A stretch of 64,000 nt of DNA from Prosapia bicincta. Taxonomy: Eukaryota > Arthropoda > Insecta > Hemiptera > Cercopidae. The position numbers and the translations under genes were made by a program. Where the stretch lies: the NCBI GenBank assembly GCA_036971475.1, contig JBAIZL010000001.1, positions 286,712,425 to 286,776,424 on the forward strand. The letters are read 5' to 3'. Shown one piece after another: positions 28,301 to 43,300 of the stretch (position 1 is the first letter of the stretch; each line of letters opens with the position of its first letter). The notes under the pieces were generated by a model. It saw only the letters and a list, made by a program, of their open reading frames with translations. It ran no database searches and was not told the DNA's origin.

Positions 28301-31300
28301 CATAATTTTTATGGTCTAATTTAAAATTTGTTGATGGTATTTTTAGAAATGTTATAAAATTGTTTACAGGTTCCATATGTACTAAACAATCGAAACATTC
28401 GTAACTCTATCCCTTTGAATTCAGATCAGAGAGTTAAAATTGATGATAATGCAGTAGGATTCAACATGATTCCAAAACGTTACCGCAAGATGGACTTAAA
28501 ATATTCTAAAACTGGACTAGATGATTTTGATCTTGAACAATACAATAAGACAAGCTTTAGTGGATTAGAAGCTACCCTTCCCAATTCTTACTGCAATGCC
28601 ATGATACAGGTAATGTAGTTTTCTTAATGATATTATTTATGTACTTACTGTCGGTTAAAATATTTTTTGCTGGTAGCACTTGGATGTGTCATTCCCAGCT
28701 TCGTCAGTAGTTTACACTCAACATGTTTAGGAGACCTCTTATCTACCTGAAGTTTTCCCAAGTACTAAATAATAAGCATAGCCCTGTTTCAGTGCCTATG
28801 TTATCCCATTTTTTTTTAAAATTGAGCATATAACTACCTCTCATATCTTATTTAAGCATCTCTCAAGATATCTTTAATGAGTATAGACTCTGTTACCTTA
28901 TTGTTGTAGAAGTTTTAGGTTCTTAAAGAAGATATGCATTGTGGGTTAATTATACTTTGGGGGTTCATTCAATACTTCTTCTTTATTTTGTGGATATTTA
29001 TGAATTTCCAAATTGTCCAAAATATTCAGCCATTTTCCTTTATTGTAAATAGGCACTATTTTCAGTGAGCTGGTCATCTCTACCAGAATATGACACTCTT
29101 CAATGAGGTGCTTGGCTTGAACAGAATCTTTTTTATTTATAGGCTTGGATGTGCTCATATATATAGCACTGTTCGGTCACTTGAGCATTGTCGAATTTTT
29201 AAAAATTTATGTTTTTCTGTATTTATTTTGTGGTTTATGTTGTTGAGGTATTTTATTGTTTGGTTTGTATGTTGGTGTGTAGTGTTCATTATTATATACT
29301 TTTGTTATTTTTTCTATTTTGTTGTTGGGGGAGGTTTTTTTAATTTTTGTTTTTGCGTTCTGGTTGTAGTGTTGTGTTGAGGTTAGGTTTGTTGTAATTT
29401 TATTGTATATGTTTTTTATAAATTGTTTGTTGTATCCATTTTCTATTGCTATTTTTTAATGTTATTTAATTCTTCATTTAATTTTTGTTTGTTATCCTGT
29501 GTGATTTTATTGCTTTATTTATCATGTTACTGTGAGTGTTAATTTTGTGTGTCTAGGGGTGGTTAGATTTTTTATGTATTGTGGTATTGTTGGAAGTTTG
29601 TTTTCTATGTACTGTGGTTTCTATTTTATTTTTATTGATATTTAATGTGATGTCAAGAAAGTTTATGTTTTGTATGTGAATTGTTAGTTTTTGTTGGGTG
29701 TGTTTAGTTTATTTAGTAAACAAATATAAAGAATACACACACAAATATAAAGAACACAATAGATCTAGTAAACAAAATAAAGAACATTGAAATCCCTCAT
29801 AACTCAACCCTGGCATCGTTTGACATCATAAACCTATATACCAATGTCCCAGTCACAGAAACACTAAACATATTACAAGACCATCTAAGACTTAACAACA
29901 CTCCAGAAAAAATCACAAAAGAAATCATACACCTTTTGAACACCATTACACAACAGAACTACTTCACTCACAACAACAAATATTACACACAGAAACAAGG
30001 CCTACCAATGGGTTCACCGATTTCAAGCATTCTCGCAGAAGTATTCCTACAACACATAGAACAGAATAAAATCATAAATACCAACAAACACGCAAATAAG
30101 ATAATATATTGGCACAGATATGTAGATGACGTTATAATACTATACAGAGGAAACATAAGACAATGCGAACAACTCCAAACACATATAAACAAAATATACA
30201 AAAATATCCAGTTCACTGCAGAGTTTGAAAACAATAAAACATTAAATATCCTAGACATCACCATAAAAAATTAAAACAAACATGAATTCATATACTGCAA
30301 GCCAACCATGTCAGACACACTGATACACAACACATCGAACCACCCAATACAACATAAACACGAAGCATTCAAACATTTACTACACAGACTAAATAAAATA
30401 CCTATGTCCACAACTAACTACACAGAGGAACTAAACACGATCAAATATTTAGCACAAAAATGGTTATGACAATTATTTAATAGACAAACTACTCAGAAAA
30501 ATAGTTAACAAGAACAGTAACAACAACACAAACAACAAAAACACGAACACAAACAAATTCATAACCCTCACATACATAAACAAACTCACAATTAAAATAG
30601 CGCACCAATTCAAAAAGGCAGGATACAATGTAGCTTACAGAACAACAAATAGAAGCCAAACGGCTATCAGACACAGCATTAATAACAATACCAACACATA
30701 CAATAAGCGAGGAGTATACAAACTAAAATGCATCAACTGCAATAATTTCTATATTGGACAAACCGGCAGATCTTTCGCCGAAAGACAAAGAACACAAAAG
30801 CGCACTGCACACTACAATTGAATCCACATTCGCAAATCACCTCATGGACACTAAACACTCATGCAAAAGTATGGAAAATAACATGAGCATCCTCCACACA
30901 TGCAACAAGGCATAAATTAAACACACTAGAACAGTATGAAATATAGACATAGCAACACACATAAAAACGACATCCTAAAAGAACAAACACGGCACAGATT
31001 ACACTTACCCTTTCATCACATCAGTTCTAAGTAATATATAATCATATCAAAGAGATGTAGTTTTCTGGTTTAAATTAAATGTATGAGTAATCTATGTAAA
31101 CTTCAAAAATATAATTAATTATGAGCATGCATTTTACTACTTTCAGTTATTAGTGCTTATATTTAACGACTAATGATGACTTTGTCACTACTAAAAACCA
31201 CTACTTACTGATATTTTTCAGCAGACGTGTTTCACACTAGGTCAGCACATTGTCCAATGCTGTGAGTTACAGACAAGACTGTTGCTCAGATGTGTTGTTT

Positions 31301-34300
31301 TGGTGTGAGTCTGTGGTGTATTGGTGCTCTGTGGTGTGTTATTGTTCATAGAGTAGTTTTTAATTATGTGTTGAAATATAGTATTTGATTGTGAGTGCTT
31401 TATCGTTTAATGTATCGTGGATAGTTTTTGTGGTGTTTGTATATCTCGTAGTTTTCTGTTGTATTTAGTTTGTTCCTTTTTAAAAACGTTTGTTGCTCTG
31501 TTTATCCTATGTAAAAGCTGGGCAAGTCTTTAATACTCCTGGCCTGTCATGTTTATTTTCATGTGTTTTGTAATGTGTATATGTTTTTTTTAGTTGTGTT
31601 GGATGTTTTAAATGCTAATTTGTATTAAAGTTTGAGGAACGTGGAAGCCATTTTTTGTGATGCATTGTCGTAATAAGTTAGTGTTATGTATTTTTGTATT
31701 TTTGTATTTGTGTGTTATTGTTGTTTTTTCGTTGTGTTATGTTTGTGTTGTTTTTCCACATTACATTGTGTTAGTGGTTTTTATGTCAAGGTGATGCCAA
31801 AAGTGTAATTTAGAAACATCTCAAAATTTACAATGCAAAAACTGCAAGTTACAAACTATGACTTGCCCAAACTTGAAATGTACATGACTAAACATATTGA
31901 GACAAAACATTTTTCGAATAACTATCATGGTGTGGTGATAAACTGAGTAAAGCTTTTTCGAAAGTTAGATTTTGAATTATGTAATAAAATAATGTATTTG
32001 TTATATGCTTTGATTTGTTGTTAGTTTTTATATTTAACATATATTTCATTTCATGAATGAGCTTGAAGTATCAGCATTATTCATGATTTTATAAACAAGT
32101 ATAGTTCTGAGAATCCAGATCACTGAAAAGAGGAAACTAGTGATAATGACTGTTGAACTGATTGAAATAGTTTATTCAAATTTTGGAAAAAGATAGGACT
32201 GGGAGATAAAACAATGATTTCTTTTTTATCTACAGGTAGAATATCAGTATGCCTGAAGAGATTTGAAAACTTCTCCAAAATACCAAAAATTTCATTTGGT
32301 TACAAATGTTAGCAAAGTTTATTCACTGTTAATGATCTCTATGGGACAGATTTAAACAATAAACTTCATTTTATGTATAAAACTAGTTAATATTCCTAAC
32401 CACTATTTTTCTAATGGTTTTTAGTTTTGCCTTTGAAATTCTTTTGTAATTTTTCAAAAACATGTTGAATATTCAATTCTTAATACAGTAAACTCCCGAT
32501 TATCAGTGCACGGATTAATCGGTTTGCGGATTATCCGGGGTCTGCCATTGTTTTACAAATATCCAATTTTTATTCCAATCAGATTCATGTGTTTAAATTT
32601 CCAAACGGTGAATTACGACGTAAATACATATAAGGCTTAATAGAAGTTAAGATGAAGGGAATAGATATGTAAGTACTAATTTTTACATTGAAAGGGAAGC
32701 ATCCCGACTCGGGCCAGCGAAATAAAAGGGGCGAGCAGACTACTGTATATAAGAGACAATGACAAAATGCTTGGACGCCCGAAAACCTAATGTGTATATC
32801 ATAAGATTGTAAACAAATGTCAGCTAATCTCGGCTATAAATAGTCTAGGACGTGACATATGCATTATCCATGTCTGTCATATACATTATCGATCTTTATG
32901 GCTTTGTGACACAAGTAGACACCGTGCGACAAAATGGTTCTCAAGAAACTTAGATCGCACATTAAAGCTAAATCAATGCTCACAAAAAAACAGACGAAAG
33001 TGACAGATTTTTTTGTTAAAAGGTGAAAGTATTTTGTGTAAAGGAAATTACATATGTACATACATACTTACTTTTAACATATACTTATGTACGTATTGTA
33101 AATAGTTAGACATATAAATGTACATGTTATAATCTGTCAAATACATCGACATTTTAAATTATTTTCTATATATATTTTGTCCTCTGAAGATTATTTGTGA
33201 ATTGCACTAACCGGGGTCATTATTTGTGTAACTTATGGTATAATAATCGATTATCGATCGTTTTGCGTATTCTTTGTTCATATCGGATTATCCGGGGAAT
33301 TCGTTATCCGGCGTTGCCGGGCCACCCTATTCCACGGATAATCGGGAGTTTACTGTACTTCAAAACTATTAGGACAAGCAATCTATAAATACTATTTATT
33401 AGGAATATACTGTGGTTGAATTTAATAATAATACACAAAAACCTCTTAACCACAAACTTTCTTTATTTTATCTTTATGTAAATTTCAGTTACCAAGTAAC
33501 CATTCTCGGAGGGATAACATACAAAGACAATCTCTGACAGTCTTTGTATGTTATCCCTCTGAGGATGGTTACTTGGTAACTGAAATGTACATGAGAGTAA
33601 AATAAAGAAAGTTTGTGGTTAAGAGGTTTTTGTGTATTTATTATTAAATCTATAAAAGTCATCACACATGCTTCTTGTTATAATATTTGTATTGCAATTT
33701 GTGGATTGGAATTATTGTATATAAAGTTTCATCAATGCCTGCTTAATTGTATTATGTGTAATTAAATATGGTGGTATCAAACATTCTGTAGGACCAACAA
33801 ACGTATTGTATGGGGTTAGTTGATGAAAAATAGAATTATGAAATTACTTGAAGGGCCAACCTTATACGAGGGGAACAACAAGGGGGTAGGTTGAACTTAT
33901 AATTACATACCTTTAGTAAGTCCTTTTTGGTACATGCATAGTGTGGGAAATTATGAGTACATTTTTAAGGTGCAAAAACGTTTTTAGCTAGCGAATACCT
34001 CATTATTGATACTAGAACACATCATACTATTCGTAAATAAAAGAAGTAAAACATTTTTTGGCCAATAATCAATGTGAGTCACATGTAAAATGGCCATATA
34101 ATGAACATTATCTAGCTGGATTTACAGATTCAGAGTTATTTCAAAAAAAGTTTAACATTTGAATACCGTACAAAAAAAAGAAATCTTTTTAAAATCATTA
34201 TATAATTCCCACCAGAACAAGGAAACTAGATAAATTTAGTAGCAACAGTTTTAGTTAAGTTTAACTAGAAAGTAGAGAATGAGTGGCAGCTGTCAGAGAT

Positions 34301-37300
34301 CTATGTATGAACAAGTAATACGAGGGCTATTCAGAAAGTAAGGAACGTTTTTGAATAAAAATATAATAAGTACAATAAAAAAATTTTATTATATACATCT
34401 GAAAGAGTAACTAAAATACTACTTTTCTACGTAGTTGCCAAACAAATTGAGACACTTATCATAGCGGTGGACAAGCTTTGAAATTCCTTCATCATAGAAA
34501 TCTGCCGCCTGTGATGTCAGCCACTCAAGGAGTTCTTTGGTGCGGTTTGCTGTATGAGGTCGGGCATTGTCATGCACAAACCAAATTTTTGACGTCAATT
34601 TCCCTTGGCACTTGTTTTAACTGCTCTCCTAAGGTTGCGCAAAGTTTCACAGTACCGCTCAGAGTTTATTGTTGCACCACGTTCAAGAAAGTAAATAAGA
34701 AGCACACCTAGCCTGTGCCAAAAACCGTTGCCATAATCTTCCTTGCTGACAATGTTTGCAAACATTTTCTTGGTTTTTTGGGGAGCTTGTGTGCCCCCAC
34801 TCCATGGACTGTAATTTTGTTTTGCAATTAACGTGGTTTACCCATGTCTCATCATCAGTTACTATGCGATTCAGTAGTGAATCACTATGTCTGTCGTAGG
34901 CATCCAGAAATGTCAAACTTGTCTGTATTCGCTGACCTTTAGGGTGGTCAGTGTGCATTTTCGGCACCCATCTTGCACAAAATTTGTATTAGCCTAACCT
35001 TTGTGTGACAATTTCAAACAACAAAGTCCATGAAACTTGTGGGAAACAAAGCGAAAGCTCCGTTATCATGAATTGGCGGTTTTTGCGAACCTTTTCATCA
35101 ACTTTAGAGACCAGTTCATCAGTCACAATGCTCGGGCGTCTGCTCTTCGCTTCGTCATAAACGTCATTTCGACCATTTTAAACTGAATGCACCATTTTTG
35201 CACAGAACTCTTATTCATTACGTTGTTTCCATAAACTTCACACACTTGGCGATAAATGTCTATCGGTTTTAAGTTTTTTTGCCAATAAAAATTGTAACAC
35301 TGACCGCACCTCCCAACTGGAGGGATTTTCAATCGCAGCGCACATCTTCAGTTGAAATTGGGAAAAAACAGGTAACGCAGAAATGTTCCCGTTGGCACGA
35401 CTGGACGCCGATTAAGTTGCCGAGTGCGCACGCACCAAAATGTACGAGATCGGCACGCGCCTAGCTACGTCAGACAGAAACGTTCCTTACTTTCTGAATA
35501 GCCCTCGTATAAATAAAAAGTTTTTAAAGCCAATTCATACTTACCACAACAAAGAATAACCTGTAACATAATATTACCTGTTTTATGAAATCATATGCTA
35601 TCACTTATTTTAAGCCAAATGAGACTAAAAAACTATATTGCATACCTTGCCCCTTTTGTAAAAAGGTTTTCTCCATACAAAACTACAATTAATTCAATTA
35701 ATGTAATTAATAAATTAATATTTGAAAAAAGCTTTATTACCATCAATTGCCATCCCCTACAAGTTTAATTTAGTGTATTTGAATTTGAGTGGATGAATAA
35801 AAAGTATTTTATTAACAACTGAAAATTTGAACAAGATATATATAATAGGAGAGTGTGAACTAACATAAAGAATTGAATAAATTGGACACGGAGAAGACCA
35901 GAACAGAATTTGACAAGCCGTGCTTGCTAGAGAAAGCGATAAGATCAAAAGGGAGATTACACTGAACATTGACTTAATATATAATATGTATATACAGTAA
36001 ACTTCCTCCAATCCGGTATCGTATTGTCTGGCACGCTTGATAATCCGGCACAACATTTGCATGAAATATTTATTGCGAAATAAGCAATAGCGTCAGTTTA
36101 TTGGAAGGGATCAGTTGTGTAATGCAGTATGTATGCGTAATATTAAATAAATTAAATAGTAAAATTGATTTCATTTCAATTGTGTTATCAATGTTTGAGT
36201 TCAATATACATATTTTGAATTTGAAGAACAGGCATAGCTTAAAATGCTTTGATGTCAACTACAATCCTTTGAAATGTGATAAGTGCGTATAAGGGATTAG
36301 CTCACCTTCGGCCGAGTTCGGGCATCGTCGTAGTTTCGGGAACACCCCATTCCTTTCTCAGGCTTTGTGTGCCCCACTCTGGCTATCAGTTCAGTTTTCA
36401 CTGCTGCTTTACGGTACCGTGAATCTCAGACTAGGGATTTGTTTGAATGTCGGATGGGCATAGTTTATTTTAGTTTTGTGTTTTAGTGTTTGTGAAGTTC
36501 TTATTGCCAGTGATATGGGCCCTAAGGTTAACCCAGGCTCTTCAAAATGAACTCTCACTTTAGCTCAAGAAGATTGTAAAGAAACTTAAAAATGGCGTAA
36601 TCAGGCATGTTATAATGATAGATTACAACATAGGATCATCTACAATTTATGGCATAAAAAAAATAATAAAGAAAAGCTGAAACAATTTATGTATGAATCA
36701 GAAACTTTAAAACATATTATTGGAAGGCAAACGTTAAAAAAAATGCAAACTAGAATAACTTGATTCGGCTCTATACAGTTAGTTTTCAGCAAAACGATCT
36801 GAGGGTAAACCCATTACTGGCCCATTATGGTTGTTGAAAAAGCAAAAAAGTTACAACAAGATTTAAACATTGCAGAAATTTATTGTAAATTTTCTGAAGG
36901 CTGGCTAAGGAGTTTTAAGACTCGTCATGGTATCAGGAAGTTCGATATTTATAGGGAGCTAAAATCTGCACATGTTGAAGGTGGTGAAAAGTTTGAAATT
37001 AAATACAGGTCCATCGTTTATGATGAGGAACTCACAGCTTGTCAAATATACAATCTTGATGAGACTGCCCTTTTTGTGGCGTTGCCTACCTAATTATACC
37101 CTAGCCGATGGGGATTAGAAATGCGTATAAAATTTCAAGAAAAATAAAGATCAGTAAATGGTACTGCTTTGCTCTAATGCATCTGGTAATCACAAAATTA
37201 AACCTTTAGTGATAAGGAAATCATTGAGGCCTAGAGCCTTAAAAGGTCTAAACACCTTACCTGACTATTGTATCTTCCTACAGACAGACGGCAAAGAGGC

Positions 37301-40300
37301 ACTTTTGATGCAAATATTAAAATCGAAGACTCCAATATTAAAAGAGTGTTTTCCCTACCTATCTGGGCGTGACCCTTGATCCTGAGCTTCGTTTTTCAAA
37401 GCACATTGAACAAACGTCCAATAAAGCGCTCAGAAAGTTGAACATACTTAGAAAACTCTGTGGAACTACATGGGGATCAAGACCCAATACCCTTAAAAGC
37501 GTATATTGCTCTGTCATTAGACCAGTGCTTGAATATGCTGCCCCAATCTGGACCCCGGCATCCACAACTTCGAAACTGAAATTGGATTCAATTCAACATC
37601 GAGCATCAAAAATTATTATTGATGCAGTCTCCTCAACCAACAACGGAAAAGCTGAAAGGGAATGTGATCTTCCTCCTCTAGAAAGCAGGCGCAATCTTGC
37701 CACCATTAAGTTCACCAACAAACTACGCTGTCACAAGGAAGATCATATCTCCACCAGAGTGTTTAGTGAATGGAAAGGCATAAAAGATCATCAACGCTCC
37801 AACTTGATAGAGCTATTAGGAGACAAAGTTGGAGCATTCCACGTTGGACTTTCTGCAGAAAGCCTCTTTTTCCCAGAGGGGCACCAAAGGAAATGAAAAT
37901 TAATTTGAATCTCCTACACCCAACCTCGAAGAAGGAAGACCCACAGATTCTTAGACAAGGAGATCTTGAAACGATTGAGAGGCTCTCTCAGGGGAACTTA
38001 GCAATTGCCTATACGGACGGCTCATCTGACAGGTCTCTCAACAAGGGAGGTGCTGGTGTTCTTTTCCTTCTTCCAAATGGAGACAAATATATGCATAATA
38101 TCAACACAGGGTTGATCGCTTCAAACTTTACCAGTGAACTTCTTGCAATTAAGGAGGCACTTACCTTGTATCTGTCTAATCCGAAATTTCTGTCAATGGA
38201 AGGATTAGTTATCTTTTCTGACTCAAAGCTACCTTAGAAGGAATCAAAAATGGAGAAACTAACATCACCTCTGCTATTAACGTCCTACTGGAAAGTTTGC
38301 ACTGCAATAGGAAATCCTGTTTGCTGCAATGGATACCTGCACATGTGAATATTGAGGGAAACGAGTGTGCGGATTCGTTGGCCAAAGAAGGCAGAAACTC
38401 TGACCAACATTGCCCTACTATAACGCTTGCAGACGCAAATGCAGTTGCAAAGTACAGACTTCTGCCCCATTCCTTCAGAAAACCCCTTATTGTCGATTTT
38501 CATGGTCCCAGAATCCTTACGTCAACAATTGCAAGACTTAGGACAAACCATTTTAAAGGAATGACGATTCTTCCAGACAAGACTAGAACATATATCTCCT
38601 GCAAGAACTGTTCCGATGCCCATCTCACGCCAGACCACATTCTCGAATGCCCAACCCTTGTTCCACATATCTTGCGACTTGGAATGGGCCACTGGCTTCG
38701 GAACTCCAAGAGGTCCTCTATAGTGTGGATGCCTTGAGGCGGGCGGATGCAGTTTTGAAGACCCACGATGCTATCTAAAAGTCCATAGACACGGAAAAAA
38801 CACCTTACCTGAGACAGATGGTGCACAATTAAGTGCATGAATGAATCAAGAATTGTTTAAAGATCTTGTTCTTTAAAGATTTTGTGGCAGCTGTTAAGAG
38901 CAATTTCAAAACTTTAAAAAGGCCTCAAGACAGTAAGGCTATTATATTTCTAGACAACTGCAAAGCTCATTCGGATAGGATGAACTAGTGTCAGGTAACA
39001 TTTCTGTTGTATATATTACTTCAAATATTACATCTCTACTTCAACCAATGAATCAAGGCGAACTTCAAGTCTCTGATACAGAACTTCAAGTCTTATTACA
39101 GACATTACTTTGTACAAAATTGACGCATTGGATTGCAATGTTGAAGATTTTCAAGGACAGTTCTCTATTAAAGATGCCATAATTGTTACTGGTTTGGCTT
39201 GGAGTAAGGTAATACTCCTAAACTTTGAAAATGGCCTGGCGTAAACTCTGGCCTAAAGTAATGAATTAAAATGATGAAATCAATGATAATGAATTAAAAA
39301 AAGTTTAAGGTGTTTTGCCTTTAAAGAACCCTATGTCACAGATGACTCAAGGAGAAATCACAGAGTGTGTTGAAGTAGACATAAATGAGCCAACAGAAGA
39401 AATGCTGACAGACGAAGCCATTATATAGAGTCTGATCAATCCAGCATTCCTCAAAGATGTTGACTCAGATGAAGATGACGTGGATGAAAGCAATAACACC
39501 ACTTGGAATCAAGCAGTTGATGCCTTGAACACTTTGATAAAATTTTCTGAACATTGCAGTTCATTTAATAATGCTGAAATAGTGAAGCTTCACATTCGTG
39601 ATTTGTTAAGTATTGCCAACAAGATCAACCCCACAGACTAGAGTTAGAAACAGTGCACTGAGTTTTGTTTAGTCTTTACTATCCACAATATATATGTATA
39701 TACATGGTACATATTTTAGCTGTTTCAAGAAAACAAATTTGTTATTTGTGATGTGTTTATTTCTTCCAATTTTTCTGATTTCAATTCTGTAATTTGGAAT
39801 ATTTTGATGAATCAAGAATTGTTTAAACACTGGTTCTTTAAAGATTTTGTGGCAGCTGTTAAGAGCAATTTCAAAACTTTAAAAAGGCCTCAAGACAGTA
39901 AGGCTATTATATTTCTAGACAACTGCAAAGCTCATTCGGATAGGATGAACTAGTGTCAGGTAACATTTCTGTTGTATATATTTCTTCAAATATTACATCT
40001 CTACTTCAACCAATGAATCAAGGCGAACTTCAAGTCTCTGATACAGAACTTCAAGTCTTATTACAGACATTACTTTGTACAAAATTGACGCATTGGATCG
40101 CAATGTTGAAGATTTTCAAGGACAGTTCTCTATTAAAGATGCCATAATTGTTACTGGTTTGGCTTGGAGTAAGGTAATACTCCTAAACTTTGAAAATGAC
40201 CTGGCGTAAACTCTGGCCTAAAGTAATGAATTAAAATGATAAAATCAATGATAATGAATTAAAAAAAGTTTAAGGTGTTTTGCCTTTAAAGAACCCTATG

Positions 40301-43300
40301 TCACAGATGACTCAAGGAGAAATCACAGAGTGTGTTGAAGTAGACATAAATGAGCCAACAGAAGAAATGCTGACAGACGAAGCCATTATATAGAGTCTGA
40401 TCAATCCAGCATTCCTCAAAGATGTTGACTCAGATGAAGATGACGTGGATGAAAGCAATAACACCACTTGGAATCAAGCAGTTGATGCCTTGAACACTTT
40501 GATAAAATTTTCTGAACATTGCAGTTCATTTAATAATGCTGAAATAGTGAAGCTTCACATTCGTGATTTGTTAAGTATTGCCAACATGATCAACCCCACA
40601 GACTAGAGTTAGAAACAGTGCACTGAGTTTTGTTTAGTCTTTACTATCCACAATATATATGTATATACATGGTACATATTTTAGCTGTTTCAAGAAAACA
40701 AATTTGTTATTTGTGATGTGTTTATTTCTTCCAATTTTTCTGATTTCAATTCTGTAATTTGGAATATTTTGATGAATAGTTATTATCTGGAATACATCCG
40801 TTCATTCTGAAGTGCATAAAATCGCAGTTCCGGCGTTTCACTAGAATCTCATCTAGCATTAACGAGGTGAACCCAACAACAGTTGAAGAGCGAGTGACAC
40901 TTCAACTGTTGTACATACATACATATGAAAGACCACAAAAATTGAATTTACAACACTGTTTTCTTGTATTCACTTATCATTTACACCGTAATATACTTAA
41001 ACAAGAATCTTACTTATATGCAAGTCGACTTTCAAGGACTTTAATTACGTCCCCATTTTCAAGCATCAACTGAGACTAAGTACTTCTTGGTGATAGGCAG
41101 GTGTGTGGAATTTCCGTTGCCATGTCGTATACTGGTATTGTTCTATTTTCGGAATACCGTGCTAAGTTTTAATTGTAAATGTTTGGTTTTACCTATGCCT
41201 TGAGGTGCTCTTTACACCTGTCCTGGAAAAAATATCTCACACTTAATAACTGAATGTATAAAATCAAATGCCTAGACTAATAAATTATACATTGGCCAAA
41301 CCAAAAAGACAGATATAAAGAGCACCTCAAGGCATACATTGAACCAAACATTTACAACGCAAACTTAGTCTCACACGCCACCAAAAACAACCATACATTC
41401 CCCACATTAGAAAACATGCATCATAAAAAAAGTACAAAATGGCTTCAAAATGACAATCTGTGAATAGCTACAAATTTATAAACACAAAAATAATATAACT
41501 AAGAAACAAATAAAATTAATGTAACAGTAAAATAAGTACCATATAAAGAAAAAAAACTATACTATAAATAATGTAGACACCATTAATAATGGAGCAATTA
41601 CATGTTATCACTTAATAATGCTAACTACTAGACTACAATAGGTTTAGTGTTTTAAGATTGTGGTCAGAAATATACCAATTATTGTAACATTTTGTTATTC
41701 CAGTTATTATTCCAACTGTTATTATTCCAATTATGTTATTACATTGATAATGAAAGCTCTTTTGCTTAAGGCTCAAAAGTATTTCCTACAGATCCTTACA
41801 CCATTTATTCTAACCTTATTAATTTTGTTCTATGTAGGTCTTATACTACCTGGAGCCATTACGCCACATAATACTGTCACATCTGTGTCGTTCTGAGTTT
41901 TGCTTGTGTTGTGAGCTAGCATTTCTGTTTCGTATGCTAGACATGTCTAAAGGAATACCTTGCCATGCGGGGAACTTCTTGCGTGCTTTACGCAATGCAC
42001 ATGAGGCTTCTGCTTTAGGTTTGATTCTACCTGATCAGAGTAACGCAGACCTAAGAAAGAAAACCAATTTGATATCTTTAATCCAGGTAAATAGTTTTAG
42101 AAATAGATTTTGTACTAGAATAATAATTATTGAGGATCATAATACTCTAACAGTTTGTGCTACGACTGTCACCTTGTTTGGACGTTGTTGCGTCCACCTA
42201 GTCAGTGCTAGATGAAAATCTGGCAAAACGTCAGAACATTTTTTTTACACTACAAAATGAATGGATGTATTCAGGATAAATATTCATCATATTTTTCGTC
42301 TGTAATAGAATACTTATCAACACACACACATACACAAATATTGTTATATAGATGTTAGTTATTAGAAATATGGTGATTTTTAAACACATTATATAAAATA
42401 CCTCTATTTCAACTATCACCTTATAAATATCAAATGAGCTATTTATTATATCCAGGCAATTAGCAATTTGTACTAATGGTAAAGTATTAGAAGACAAGTA
42501 AAAAATGATCTTGCAAAACACCCATTGCAGATCAGATTCATGTAGTGCAATCTTATGATTCCTCTAAACCAAGGGTCCCCAAACATTTTTGTACCATGTC
42601 CCTTCCTGTAGAAATGAAAGCCTCTTGTGCCTCTGTTACACAATAAATTGTATGGGCATATGAAAAAGAAACAAGTATTACTTTGAAAAAAAATACATTT
42701 ATTCTTAGTATTTTTAGATAAAACATTATAAGTTTAAATTTAAGTTAAAGAATTGCTGTAAAAAAGTAAGTTAGTAAGATGGATCAGCTTGCATTTTCTT
42801 ATCTAGTATGCATATTCTTGGTTGTGTTTTAGTAAGGGCTCAATACAAGTCGCTATTAACTTCAAGGTTGTTTCGACACTTTGTTTTCAGTACCACAAGT
42901 GTTGAAAATACTTTTTTCCATAAATAGGTGCTTGAAAAAGATAAATATTGATGGGCTTCCTGGGATAGGCATTTTATCCAAAATGATTTGTCCGTTTTGT
43001 CATTTGGCAGAAAAATAACTTTTCATTTCTAAACCTTATTTTTCCAGTCCTTCTTTCAGGAAGCCTATGTTTACATTGAGAGGGTCAGTTGACAATCTGT
43101 AAATATTCTGATCACAACTGTTTAGGAAGTATTTTTTGAACTCTTCAGGGAAGTTCTTGATGGTTTGATATTTGGTATTTCAAATATGACCCTTTCAAAA
43201 GCATATTCTTTTTGAGATTGAGACTATGTTGATGAAATTTGAATAACTGCAGAGGCAGTTATGTATTGAAAAATACATTTCACATTTGATGGATATATAT

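Larger units (their letters stand above)
35995..40775 (+). mobile_element. Tigger/pogo transposon with LINE insertion and internal tandem duplication; right end missing
   Basis: The left terminus is CAGTAAACTTCCTCCAATCC at 35995, preceded by TA. A degenerate transposase starts with MGPKVNP at 36513, then has a helix-turn-helix ([13 protein letters not shown]), [27 protein letters not shown] (first catalytic Asp) and ALKGLNTLP. Here a LINE is inserted (37265-38798). The frame then resumes as [17 protein letters not shown] and continues to FLDNCKAH (second catalytic Asp). The following 965 bp is present twice in tandem. No matching right terminus was found. Confidence 0.85.

Noticed and set aside
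29090..29380. 96-codon hydrophobic + strand ORF suggesting a membrane protein
   Set aside because: It is the antisense of A/C-rich PLE sequence; G/T-rich antisense gives Phe/Val/Cys-rich peptides. The - strand holds the real PLE similarity.
32864..33061. A 65-codon ORF ([12 protein letters not shown]...) present in MITE copy B and again at 49493-49690 in copy C
   Set aside because: It is repeated only because the MITE is repeated. The peptide is hydrophobic and low in complexity, no family is recognised, and copy A has it broken.
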